Source: Burkholderia glumae LMG 2196 = ATCC 33617
Lineage (GTDB): Bacteria > Pseudomonadota > Gammaproteobacteria > Burkholderiales > Burkholderiaceae
Assembly (NCBI RefSeq): GCF_000960995.1
Contig: NZ_CP009435.1
Coordinates: 3,286,001 to 3,350,000 of the forward strand
Length of the DNA stretch: 64,000 nt
Reading direction: 5' to 3'
Position numbers and translations under genes: made by a program. Within the stretch, counting starts at the first letter, position 1. Every line of letters starts with the position of its first letter. The notes beneath the pieces are model-generated. The model was not told where the DNA came from. It did not search any database and worked only from the letters and a program-made list of their open reading frames with translations. Shown here in pieces: positions 52,335 to 60,331 of the stretch.

Positions 52335-53741
52335 TCAGTGCGCCGCCGCCCCGCCCGAGCGCGCGAACGCCAGCGTCACCGCGAACCCGCCCGCCTGCGG
52401 GAATGCGAACCTCACCTGGCCGCCGTGCGCGTCCATCACCTCCTTGACGATCGCCAGCCCCAGCCCCGAGCCGTCGCGGCGCTGGGCGCCCTCGCCGTCG
52501 AGCCGCACGAACGGCCGCAGCACCGCGTCCCAGTGCTCGCGCGCGATGCCGCGGCCGTTGTCGGCCACCGTCAGCGTGACCTGCCCGTCGCTGCCGCCGA
52601 GGGTGACCGTGATCTGCGTCGCGACGCCGTGATGCAGCGCGTTGTGCAGCAGATTCTGCAGCGCCTCCTGCAAGCTGATCGGGTCGCCGTCGATGGTCGC
52701 GTCGGCGCGCCCGATCTCGAGCGAGACCTGCACGTCGCGCTCGTGGGCGAGCGGAATCGCGCGGCCCAGCCCCTCCTTGGCGAGCGCGACCAGATCGACC
52801 GGCTGCAGCGGCACCACCTCGGTGCGGTGGATCACCATCGCATGATTGAGCAATTGCCCGGTCAGCCGGCCCACGTCCGAGCAGGTCGCGCGCAGCGTCG
52901 CGAGCCGCGCGCGCTGGCGCGCCGCGTCCGGCTCGTGGCTCAGCATCTCGATCTGCGCGTCCAGGCGCGCGAGCGGCGTGCGCATCTGGTGCGCGGCGTC
53001 GGCGATGAAGCGCTGCATGGTGGCGACGCGCTCCGCGAGCCGGCGCATCAGCCCGTTGATCGCGCCGATGATCGCCGCGATCTCGCTCGGCGTGTCGATC
53101 GCCACCGGCCGCAGATCCGAGGGCTCGCGGGCCGCGATGATCGCCTCGATCTGCGCGAGCGGCAGCAGCCCGCGCCGGATCGCCAGCGCGCTCGCGCCGA
53201 TCGCGAGCGCCGCCATCAGCACGATCAGCGTCCAGACCTTGAGACTCATGTCATCGGTCAGTTGCTCGCGCGCGTGGGTGGTCTGCGCGACCGTGACGAG
53301 CGCCCAGCCCGGCACGCGCTCCTCCGGCATGTAGCGCGCGATCGTCGCGATGCGCACCGGCTGCTGCTGATAGGTGCCGGTGGCAAAGCGCGTGCCGCCC
53401 CGCGCCGCGCCGACCGGCGCCGCGTCGGGCAGATCGTGATAGCCGGCCACCACCACGCCGCGCGAATCCACCACCTTGTAGTAGACCAGGTCGTAGCGCG
53501 ACAGCGAGGACAGCGCGGCCACCGGTGGGTTGAGCGCGAGCACGCCGCCCTGCACGTAGAGGTTCTCGGCCACCTGGATCACCGCGCCCGAGAGCAGCTG
53601 GTCGTAGGCGCGCTCGGCCGCCAGGCCGGCATAGAAGCGCGTGATCACCGCGAGCGCGAGCGCGCCCGACACGACCACGCACGCGATGAACAGCAGCGTG
53701 CGGCCGAACAGGGTCTTCGGGAACCAGTCAGCGCGTCGCAA
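52335..53741 (-). CDS. TctE-like sensor histidine kinase
   Basis: 468 residues. Membrane helix at about 14-35, a periplasmic sensor of the 2CSK_N type (about 36-165), a second helix at about 168-188, then a HAMP-like linker. The kinase core has H-box DAAHQMRTPLARL with phospho-acceptor His251, N-box NLLHNALHH, and G boxes DNGRGIA and GSGLGLAIVKEV. Relatives sense tricarboxylates or other organic anions. The start overlaps the end of the response regulator gene by 14 bases. The solute-binding and transporter genes beyond the IS element are possible targets. Confidence 0.9.
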   Translation of the reverse strand: MRRADWFPKTLFGRTLLFIACVVVSGALALAVITRFYAGLAAERAYDQLLSGAVIQVAENLYVQGGVLALNPPVAALSSLSRYDLVYYKVVDSRGVVVAGYHDLPDAAPVGAARGGTRFATGTYQQQPVRIATIARYMPEERVPGWALVTVAQTTHAREQLTDDMSLKVWTLIVLMAALAIGASALAIRRGLLPLAQIEAIIAAREPSDLRPVAIDTPSEIAAIIGAINGLMRRLAERVATMQRFIADAAHQMRTPLARLDAQIEMLSHEPDAARQRARLATLRATCSDVGRLTGQLLNHAMVIHRTEVVPLQPVDLVALAKEGLGRAIPLAHERDVQVSLEIGRADATIDGDPISLQEALQNLLHNALHHGVATQITVTLGGSDGQVTLTVADNGRGIAREHWDAVLRPFVRLDGEGAQRRDGSGLGLAIVKEVMDAHGGQVRFAFPQAGGFAVTLAFARSGGAAAH

Positions 53742-54393
53742 TCTGGTATCCCATGCCGCGCGCGGTGCGGATCTCCACGTCGCTGCCCTGCAGCTTGCGG
53801 CGCACGCGCGTGACGTACTGCTCGACCGCGTTCGCCGACGGCTCGCGGCCGAAGCTGAACAACTGGTTCAGCAGCTCGTCCTTCGAGAACACGCGCTGCG
53901 GGCGGCTGGCGAGGATCTCCAGCAGCGCGAACTCCTGGCGCGAGAGCGGCAGCGGCTGGCCGTCCAGCTCGGCAAGCCGGCTGCTGCGGTCGATCGACAG
54001 GCTCCCGAAGCGCAGCACGTCGCTCGCATGGCCGCTATTGCGGCGCAGCAGCGCCTGCACGCGCGCGTCGAGTTCGCGATAGTCGAACGGCTTCACGAGG
54101 TAATCGTCGGCACCGAGCCCCAGGCCGCTCACGCGATCGTCGATCGCCGAGCGCGCCGTCACCAGCAGCACCGGCGTGGTACTGCCGGCGGCACGCAGGC
54201 GGCGCAGCACCGAGAAGCCGTCCAGCGACGGCAGCATCACGTCGAGCACCACCAGATCGAACGATTCGACGCCGAGCAGGCTGCTGGCCGCCGCGCCGTC
54301 GCGCTCGAGATCGACCGCGTGGCCCAGGCGCGTCAGGCGGCTGCCGATCGCCTCGCCGATTTCCGCGTCGTCCTCGACGACCAGAATGCGCAT
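53728..54393 (-). CDS. TctD-like response regulator
   Basis: 221 residues. Receiver domain with VVEDDAEIGEAI, phospho-acceptor Asp51 in LVVLDVMLPSLDGF, and YLVKPFDY; winged-helix output domain with LSRQEFALLEIL and VEQYVTRVRRKLQGS. It pairs with the downstream kinase in one operon. Its native upstream region is cut by an insertion sequence whose end lies only 28 bases before the start codon, so its expression may now depend on the element. Confidence 0.93.
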   Translation of the reverse strand: MRILVVEDDAEIGEAIGSRLTRLGHAVDLERDGAAASSLLGVESFDLVVLDVMLPSLDGFSVLRRLRAAGSTTPVLLVTARSAIDDRVSGLGLGADDYLVKPFDYRELDARVQALLRRNSGHASDVLRFGSLSIDRSSRLAELDGQPLPLSRQEFALLEILASRPQRVFSKDELLNQLFSFGREPSANAVEQYVTRVRRKLQGSDVEIRTARGMGYQIATR

Positions 54394-54508
54394 GGGGATG
54401 TCCTGTCAGTCAAAGGGGTTAGAGGCCAGTTCAAAAACTCCCGAGAGGGGCTGTTTACTTCCTCGGCAAGCTGTTAACCTTGGGCATCAGAACAACGGAA
54501 GTCCAAGG

Positions 54509-54919
54509 ATGGAAGCGCCAATCATTGACGACGAACTGTGGATACTGATCGAACCATTGCTGCCACCTGCGAAGCTTCGAGCGAAGAACGATCCTGGTCG
54601 CCCGCGCGTGTCCGACCGTGCGGCTCTCAACGGCATCCTGTTCGTGTTCAAAACGGGAATTCGTTGGAACCACTTGCCGACTCGTCTGGGCTTTGGCTCG
54701 GGCGCCACATGCTGGCGGCGATTGAGCGACTGGCAAAAGGCTGGTGTATGGGACCAACTGCACGAGTTGCTTCTCGACAAGTTGCGTGCGGCCGGCCAAA
54801 TCGATCTGTCATACGCTGCGGTCGATTCGTCGTCCGTGCGCGCCGTTGGGGCGGGCGAAAAACTGGCCCGAACCCCACCGATCGCGCGCGACCCGGTTCC
54901 AAGCACCACGTCCTCGTAG
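54509..54919 (+). CDS. Transposase N-terminal frame (orfA) of the IS element
   Basis: 136 codons. Reads as an IS5-type DUF4096-like N-terminus (DDELWILIEPLLPPAK, SDRAALNGILFVFKTGIRW, GFGSGATCWRRLSDWQKAGV) and reaches the first catalytic Asp in AVDSSSVRAVGAGEK. It then leaves the conserved frame after a run of five A (54858-54862), where a -1 shift joins orfB. Confidence 0.9.
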   Translation: MEAPIIDDELWILIEPLLPPAKLRAKNDPGRPRVSDRAALNGILFVFKTGIRWNHLPTRLGFGSGATCWRRLSDWQKAGVWDQLHELLLDKLRAAGQIDLSYAAVDSSSVRAVGAGEKLARTPPIARDPVPSTTSS

Positions 54920-55326
54920 ACGCCAACGGCGTTCCTCTCGTTGCGATCCTGACTGGCGCGAACACCAACAACGTCACGCAGTTGCTGCCGCTCGTTGATG
55001 CGATTCCACCCATTCGCGGCGTTCGTGGCCGACCGCTTCAGAAGCCCGGCGTCGTCTATGCCGATCGCGGCTACGATTCCACCCGACATCGTCGCGCGTT
55101 GCGCGAACGCGGTATCAAGCCCGTGATCGCCAAGCGCCGGACCGAGCATGGCAGTGGTCTGGGCAAGTATCGTTGGGTAGTCGAACGTACGCATTCCTGG
55201 CTCCACAATTTCCGGCGCCTACGCACTCGCTTCGAGCGACGAGCCTACATTCACGAAGCATTCCTCAAACTTGGCTGCTCGCTCATCTGTTGGAACATCT
55301 TCAGACGAGCTGAGCAGGGTTTTTGA
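54861..55326 (+). CDS. Transposase C-terminal frame (orfB), reached by -1 frameshift
   Basis: After slipping back one base on the A5 run the protein continues TGPNPTDRARPGSKHHVLVD, then the second catalytic Asp in VYADRGYDSTRHRRAL and the Glu in YRWVVERTHSWLHNFRRL. The complete DDE triad is therefore present across both frames. The stop lies within the right inverted repeat. Programmed frameshifting is known in this IS family; a true mutation is possible. Confidence 0.85.
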
Positions 55327-55571
55327 ACTGGCCTCTTAGGGGTATTCCCGAGGGGGCCTTCTCAGCATTTTCTCAGACTCGCCCGGTAACCTCCACGCGT
55401 CATGAGACGGGACCAACAGAGCTTCGGAGGAGACCCCACGATGGCGTGCGCATTCGAATCGGCCGATTCGCGAGCACCGCTGCGCGGACCAAGCGCGGGG
55501 TTCGCATTGGCGCCCGGGTTGGCATCGGCATTCGTTCTCGCGCCGGCATCCCGCCCGGCGCAAGCCCGGCG

Positions 55572-56623
55572 ATGAGCGCGCCGCCGCGGCGCCGCGCACT
55601 CATCGCCGCCGGCCTCGGCGCCGCGGCGCTCGCGCCCCTCGTCCCGCCGGCCGCCCGCGCGTTCGGGCTGCCGGCCTGGCTGTCGTCGCCGCGCACCGTG
55701 CGGATCTCGAAGGGCTACGGCTTGCTGTATCTGCCGCTACTCGTGATGGAGCGCCAGCGGCTGTTCGAGGCGCACGCCGCGCGGCGCGGGCTCGGCAAGG
55801 TGAAACCCGAATGGGTGCTGCTCGACGGCGGCAATTCCGTCAACGACGCGATGATGGCCGGCACGCTCGACTTCGCCGGTGCCGGCGCCCGGGGTTCATC
55901 GAGCTGTGGGCGCGCTCGCGCGGCATTCCGAACGTGGAGGTGATCGGCATCAGCGGGCTGTCGGCCACCTCGCTGTCGCTGAACACGAACCAGCCGCGGA
56001 TCCGCACGCTGGCCGATTTCACGCCTGCGGACCGGATCGCCGTGCCCGGCATTCACACCTCGCTCGCCGCCGTGATGCTGCAGATGATCGCCGCGCAGCG
56101 CTTCGGGCTGCCCCGCTTCACGAAGCTCGACCCGATCACCGTGAACCTGCCGCATCCGCAGGCGATGGAGGCGCTGATCCGGCGCGACGGCGGCGTCACC
56201 GCGCATTTCGCGTCACCGCCGTTCTCGACGCTCGAGCTGCGCCAGCCCGGCATCCATCGCGTGATCGATGCCGTGGAGGTGCTCGGGCCGCTGACGCTCG
56301 ACGTCGTGTTCGCGCCGCGCCGCGTGGTGGACGCCGAGCCCGGGCTCGCCGCCGCGTTCATCGGCGCGCTCGACGAGGCGAACCGCTTCATCGCCGCGCA
56401 GCCGCACGAGGCCGCCGCGATCTACGTGGCCACCTCGGGCGTGCGCGTGACGCCCGACGACGTGGCCACCATGCTCGCCGCGCCGCAAACGCGCTTCTCG
56501 GTCCTGCCCGACCGGCTGATGGCATTCGTCGACTTCCTGCACGGCGTGGGCACGATCAAGACCCGGCCGCGCCGCTGGGAGGACATGTTCACCGCCCAGC
56601 TGGCCGCGTATCGGGGGCGCTAG
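55572..56623 (+). pseudogene. NMT1/TauA-like solute-binding protein, frameshifted
   Basis: Would be about 350 residues. A twin-arginine-type signal (PRRRALIAAGLGAAAL) precedes VRISKGYGLLYLPLLVMERQ, the opening of ABC substrate-binding proteins for sulfonates, nitrate or pyrimidine precursors. Around 55888-55894 the frame breaks in a GGCGCCCGGGG run. The first frame ends at 55943, while the rest (FIELWARSRGIPNVEVIGIS to the end) continues in another frame. Adding one base restores the expected text GAGAPGFIELW. It may be a recent mutation or an assembly error. The transporter gene 110 bases downstream is intact. Confidence 0.8.
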
Positions 56624-56733
56624 CTCGTGCAAGGGCGCCGCATCGGGCGCCTCGCTCGTCTTTGCAGTACCAGCGTGCGGGTAGCCGCCGCTCGTTCGCA
56701 TTCGTACCAGTTCGTATCCACCAGGAGTCTCGT

Positions 56734-58044
56734 GTGACCGTTACCTCTCCCCCCCTCGCCGCAGCCGGCGACGAGCCGCGCGTGATGTCGAAGATCGCAT
56801 GGCGTTTGATGCCAACCCTCGTCGTGATGTTTCTGATCTCGTTCATCGACCGTCAGAACGTCGGCTTCGCCAAGCTGCAAATGGTGCATAGCCTGAACAT
56901 GACGGAGGCCGCGTTCGGGCTTGCCTCGTCGCTGTTCTTCATCGGCTATCTGCTGTTCGAGGTGCCGAGCACGCTTGCGCTGCATCGCTTCGGCGCGCGC
57001 GTGTGGCTCGCGCGGATCATGCTGACGTGGGGCTTGATCACCGTCGCGATGGGCTTCACGACCTCGATGCCGGTGTTCTGCGGGCTGCGCTTCCTGCTCG
57101 GCGTTGCCGAGGCCGGCTTCTATCCGGGCGCGATTTATTACATGACGCTGTGGTTTCCGCAGAGCTACCGCGCACGCGTGCTCGGCATCTTCACGCTCGG
57201 CAGCGCGCTCGCGAACATGCTCGGCTCGCTGGTCGGCGGCTGGCTGCTGAGCCTGAGCGGAATCGGCGGGCTGGCGGGCTGGCAGTGGGTGTTCATCGCG
57301 ACCGGACTGCCCGCCGTGATCGTCGGCATTCTCGTGTTCCGGCTGCTGCCGACGTCGTTCCGCGAAGCGCGCTTCCTGTCCGATCACGAAAAGGCGATCG
57401 TCGGGGCCGCGCTCGAACGCGAGGCTCCGCTGCGGGCCGAACATTCGCAGCCGTGGAAGGCCCTGCTCGATCCGCGCGTGATCCTGTTCGCGGCCACCTA
57501 CATGATGATGTCGACCTCGCTGTACGGCGTGACGTACTGGCTGCCGACCCTCGTCAAGTCGTTCGGCGTGGCGAGCGGCACCAACGGCCTGCTGAGCATG
57601 CTGCCGTGGGCGCTGGCCGTGGTGCTGCTGATCTGGCTGCCGCCGAAGCTGCGCCGCGCGAAGAGCCTGCTGCGCACGATCGGGATCGTGGCGCTGCTGG
57701 CGGCAACCGGGTTCGTGCTGAGCCTCGTGCTGCCCACCACGCCGCTGCGCTTCATCGCGCTGGTGCTCGGCGGCGCGTGCATTCCCTTGATCTATCCGTG
57801 CTTCTGGTCGATGCCGCCGCGCTACTTCACGGGCGCGCGCGCTGCGGCAAGCGTGGCCGCGATCAATTCGATCGGCAATCTCGGCGGATTTTTCGGCCAG
57901 AACCTGATGCCGCTCGCGGGCAAGCTGACCGGCACCGCGTTCGGACCGATGATCGTGCCGATCGTTTGTTTGAGCGTGCTGGGAATCGGTGCGTTGGTCG
58001 GCTGGGCGCGGTCCGGGCGGTCGATGGCGGCGGCGAGCGCGTGA
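56734..58044 (+). CDS. MFS transporter, anion:cation symporter (ACS) family
   Basis: 436 residues with about twelve membrane segments. The start region SKIAWRLMPTLVVMFLISFIDRQNVGFAKL and the loop GVAEAGFYPGAIYYMTLWFP are typical of ACS carriers for tartrate, phthalate, glucarate and similar organic anions. The C-terminal half has RAAASVAAINSIGNLGGFFGQ. A GTG start at 56734 is chosen because AGGAG lies six bases upstream; the next in-frame ATG would remove part of the conserved N-terminus. It follows the broken binding-protein gene and may share its regulation. Confidence 0.88.
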   Translation: MTVTSPPLAAAGDEPRVMSKIAWRLMPTLVVMFLISFIDRQNVGFAKLQMVHSLNMTEAAFGLASSLFFIGYLLFEVPSTLALHRFGARVWLARIMLTWGLITVAMGFTTSMPVFCGLRFLLGVAEAGFYPGAIYYMTLWFPQSYRARVLGIFTLGSALANMLGSLVGGWLLSLSGIGGLAGWQWVFIATGLPAVIVGILVFRLLPTSFREARFLSDHEKAIVGAALEREAPLRAEHSQPWKALLDPRVILFAATYMMMSTSLYGVTYWLPTLVKSFGVASGTNGLLSMLPWALAVVLLIWLPPKLRRAKSLLRTIGIVALLAATGFVLSLVLPTTPLRFIALVLGGACIPLIYPCFWSMPPRYFTGARAAASVAAINSIGNLGGFFGQNLMPLAGKLTGTAFGPMIVPIVCLSVLGIGALVGWARSGRSMAAASA

Positions 58045-58155
58045 GGCTGGGCTGGTGAAGCGGGCCGGACGGACGCCTTGCCGGGCGGGCGTCCGTTTCG
58101 CCGCCGTGGCTCAGCTCGCGTTGCAGGCCGGCTCGGTCCGGCGGTTTGGCGGCTT

Positions 58156-58188
58156 GCCGGGTCCGCTGCGGAGCGCAGCGGACCCGGC
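58156..58188. repeat. Perfect 15-bp stem-loop in the gap after the transporter gene
   Basis: GCCGGGTCCGCTGCG and its exact reverse complement are separated by GAG. There is no T tract on either side. It could be a REP-like element or a factor-dependent 3' end structure between convergent genes. Confidence 0.7.
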
Positions 58189-58283
58189 GCCCAGCCCGGG
58201 CAGACAAGGTGCGCCATGATCGTCGGCGCGCCTCCAACGACGCGGCCCGTGCGCGCGAACGGCGCGGGCCGTGTCGGATCAGG

Positions 58284-58754
58284 CTACTGGGTAGACCCCG
58301 GAAAGCGATAGTTGATGAAGTGGGGCTCCGTTGACGCGACTTGGAACTTCATCGAGTCGTAGAAGGCGAGAGCCTCGGAGTTCGTGACCAAGCAGGACAG
58401 TGTGATCTGCTTTCCGGTGCGCCCGGCCTCTGCCATCAGCGAGGTGAGGATTGCCCTTCCGATCCCTTGTCGCTGGAAGCTTGGTTTCAGTATCAGAAGC
58501 GACAGGTGAATGGCGTGGTCCAGCACCCTGATGACCGCGTAACCCGCTGTTTCGGCGCCAACCTCGATCAATCGTATCTCGGAGCAGGCGTAGGACTCTG
58601 CAAAGCGACGCCGCTGAAACTCGTCATCCCAGCCGAACGCCAGATCGATATGTGCGCGCAGGGCGGCCTCGTATTGCGAGAATAGCTCCTGCATGTCTGC
58701 CGCGCCTTCTTCGAAGGGTACTAACGCAACGTCATTTTTTCGATTACCGTTCAT
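58284..58754 (-). CDS. GNAT-family N-acetyltransferase
   Basis: 156 residues. The acetyl-CoA loop is visible in LLILKPSFQRQGIGRAILTS (motif A, Q-x-x-G-I-G), followed by ITLSCLVTNSEALAFYDSMKF, typical of motif B. The N-terminal half (VPFEEGAADMQELFSQYE) matches the usual fold. The acceptor is unknown. Codon use is less GC-biased than that of core genes. Stop is 18 codons after FQVAST. Confidence 0.85.
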   Translation of the reverse strand: MNGNRKNDVALVPFEEGAADMQELFSQYEAALRAHIDLAFGWDDEFQRRRFAESYACSEIRLIEVGAETAGYAVIRVLDHAIHLSLLILKPSFQRQGIGRAILTSLMAEAGRTGKQITLSCLVTNSEALAFYDSMKFQVASTEPHFINYRFPGSTQ

Positions 58755-58957
58755 CAGGATGTGAGATCGTAAGCGGTGTGGTCGCTCGGCTTAGCCACCA
58801 CCTCAAATAGCGGGCCTATCGATTGTCGACGCGAATGAAACGGCTGAATCTTTGTGCCAGGCCATCCTGAGCGCGCCCCCGAGCCCGATCGGGTTCTTGC
58901 TCACGAAGCGGCCGGCCCGAGCGTCGCAGTATCGACTGCTGGTTATTGTGCAACCCC

Positions 58958-59212
58958 TCACGGCACACTATCACAAGAAAGAAAACACTCGAAATTCTTG
59001 AAATCAAATTCCTCGCGGACGAATGGAGTCAATTGACGTGATATTTTCTCGTCAATTTGATATTCGTCGTACATGGGATCGTCAGCGCCAACCGAGAACA
59101 TGGCGTGTAGCAATTGAATCTCCGGCTGACCGACGAACGAAAGGTCTTTTACGTGCCTGCCGTTTTTCTTGTTGAACACGGATATATAACGCCGCACCGA
59201 TTCGTGGCTCAT
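58958..59212 (-). CDS. Small immunity-type protein coupled to an effector remnant
   Basis: 84 residues, no signal peptide. Acidic and hydrophobic, with DLSFVGQPEIQLLHAMFSVG and ADDPMYDEYQID, then DFKNFECFLSCDS. This resembles a family of small immunity proteins next to polymorphic toxins (I recall it as DUF7683-like, not verified). The ATG overlaps the stop of the colicin-E3-like fragment as ATGA, the usual coupling of an effector with its immunity gene. The frame is intact although the effector is broken. GC content is low compared with the flanks. Confidence 0.65.
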   Translation of the reverse strand: MSHESVRRYISVFNKKNGRHVKDLSFVGQPEIQLLHAMFSVGADDPMYDEYQIDEKISRQLTPFVREEFDFKNFECFLSCDSVP

Positions 59213-59415
59213 GGTTCAACTTTCCTTGTAGGGCACGCTTCCTTACCGGGTATGGGCTCACCCGTATTGGGATCGAAAGCACCCATGCTTGCCCCGTTTG
59301 TCATACATTTCCACTTCGTCGCGCTGCGAATCCCACTCACGGATACATCGATTTGCGCGCTCCAACGCTTCCTCACAATGATTAACACGAACGGGAGGCT
59401 TAAATAACAGCACGA
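59209..59415 (-). pseudogene. C-terminal remnant of a colicin-E3-like ribonuclease toxin
   Basis: The fragment reads HCEEALERANRCIREWDSQ, RDEVEMYDKRGKH, then after a one- or two-base frame slip near 59282-59284 GAFDPNTGEPIPGKEACP and RKVEP, stop. Colicin E3's cytotoxic end reads YEWDSQHGELEGY and GSFDPKTGNQ, so the match is good. The histidine after WDSQ, catalytic in E3, is arginine here. An in-frame stop lies just upstream, so it is detached from any translocation domain. Confidence 0.7.
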
Positions 59416-59574
59416 TTTACCACAAACAGGTTGAAAGACGAACGACCGATTTACGTCGAATTGATGGGCGGCCCCTGGTCAGCTGCCGCCGGCCAAGCCC
59501 AGGCGCGGCTAAGAATCGCCAACACAACCTAGACATCACGCAATAGACGTCGTCTTGTACGCGACGTAGCAAGA

Positions 59575-59860
59575 CGCAAAATCAGCAACGAGTTGTGGGT
59601 GGCGCTGGCACCTCTGATTCCGTAGTTCACTCCCTCGCCCATGAACGGGCGACGACGCACGGTCGATGACCGAGCTGCACTCAACGGCATCCTGTATGTG
59701 CTGCAAACCCATGTCGCGTGGGAAAACGTCCCACAAGAACCGGGCTTCGGCAGTGGCATGACGTGCTGGCGACGTCGTGAGACTGGCAAGCGGCCGGTGT
59801 ATGGCATCGGCTGCATCTGGCGATGCTGCGTGGGCTGCGTGAGCACGGCCAGGTCATCAG
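59575..59860 (+). pseudogene. IS5-family transposase fragment
   Basis: Reads ISNELWVALAPLIP, stop, then RRRTVDDRAALNGILYVLQT, PQEPGFGSGMTCWRR, and after a frame change DWQAAGVWHRLHLAMLRGLREH. This is the N-terminal half of a transposase distantly similar to that of the complete IS in the window. No DDE residues or terminal repeats remain. Confidence 0.8.
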
Positions 59861-59964
59861 GACAAGCCGAGGGCTCCGCAGGCGCTTCGCGAGCATGAGA
59901 AGGCGCAGTTGGCTAACGCCTCGCTGCAACCTCGGCCGGCCAACGCGGCGCCGCAGCGATCATC

Positions 59965-60273
59965 AACCGGAATCACGCCGATCAGATCGAGGCCGAGGTT
60001 CAGCCAGTCGAACAGGTCGAGCGGCCGGTCGCCATGATCGATCATCGCGCGGATGTCGCTGATCACGTCGACGGCCGCGAAGATGTTCGCCAGCACCGGC
60101 GTATTTTCCGCGACGGTCTTGAGCCGCTCGACCGTGATCACGCCGTGGCTGACCTCGATCAGCCACTGGCTCAGGTCGCGCAAGTTCGCGTCGATGTCGA
60201 CTTTGTAAAAACCATCGAGCGGTCCGATGTAGACAGCGGTCGCCGTCGGTTGCATGGCGGCCGGCGAATTCAT
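59965..60273 (-). pseudogene. N-terminal remnant of a T6SS effector
   Basis: The first 103 codons after the ATG are protein-like: YIGPLDGFYKVDIDANLRDL, TPVLANIFAAVDVISDIRAM, then PLDLFDWLNLGLDLIGVIPV. This pattern is familiar from the N-terminal region of Burkholderia Rhs/PAAR-type effectors that follow vgrG. Similarity stops abruptly at the transposase fragment and the frame then continues into unrelated Cys/Arg-rich text. It begins 58 bases after the vgrG stop. Confidence 0.65.
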
Positions 60274-60331
60274 GTCGATATCGTGCGAAGCGGGTGTTGA
60301 TCGAAATCGGCGGACAAGGCGGTGCCGCGCA

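Larger units (their letters stand above)
54422..55335. mobile_element. Complete IS5-family insertion sequence
   Basis: 914 bases bounded by 17-base inverted repeats GAGGCCAGTTCAAAAAC at both ends. The flanks carry TTA on each side (54419-54421 and 55336-55338), a three-base duplication of the TNA type used by IS1031-like members. It encodes one transposase in two overlapping frames. Composition is lower in GC than the host genes. Confidence 0.9.

Noticed and set aside
59114..59407. A 97-codon plus-strand frame opposite the toxin and immunity region
   Set aside because: The minus strand there carries the colicin-E3-like tail and the coupled small gene; the plus frame has no ribosome-binding site or family look.
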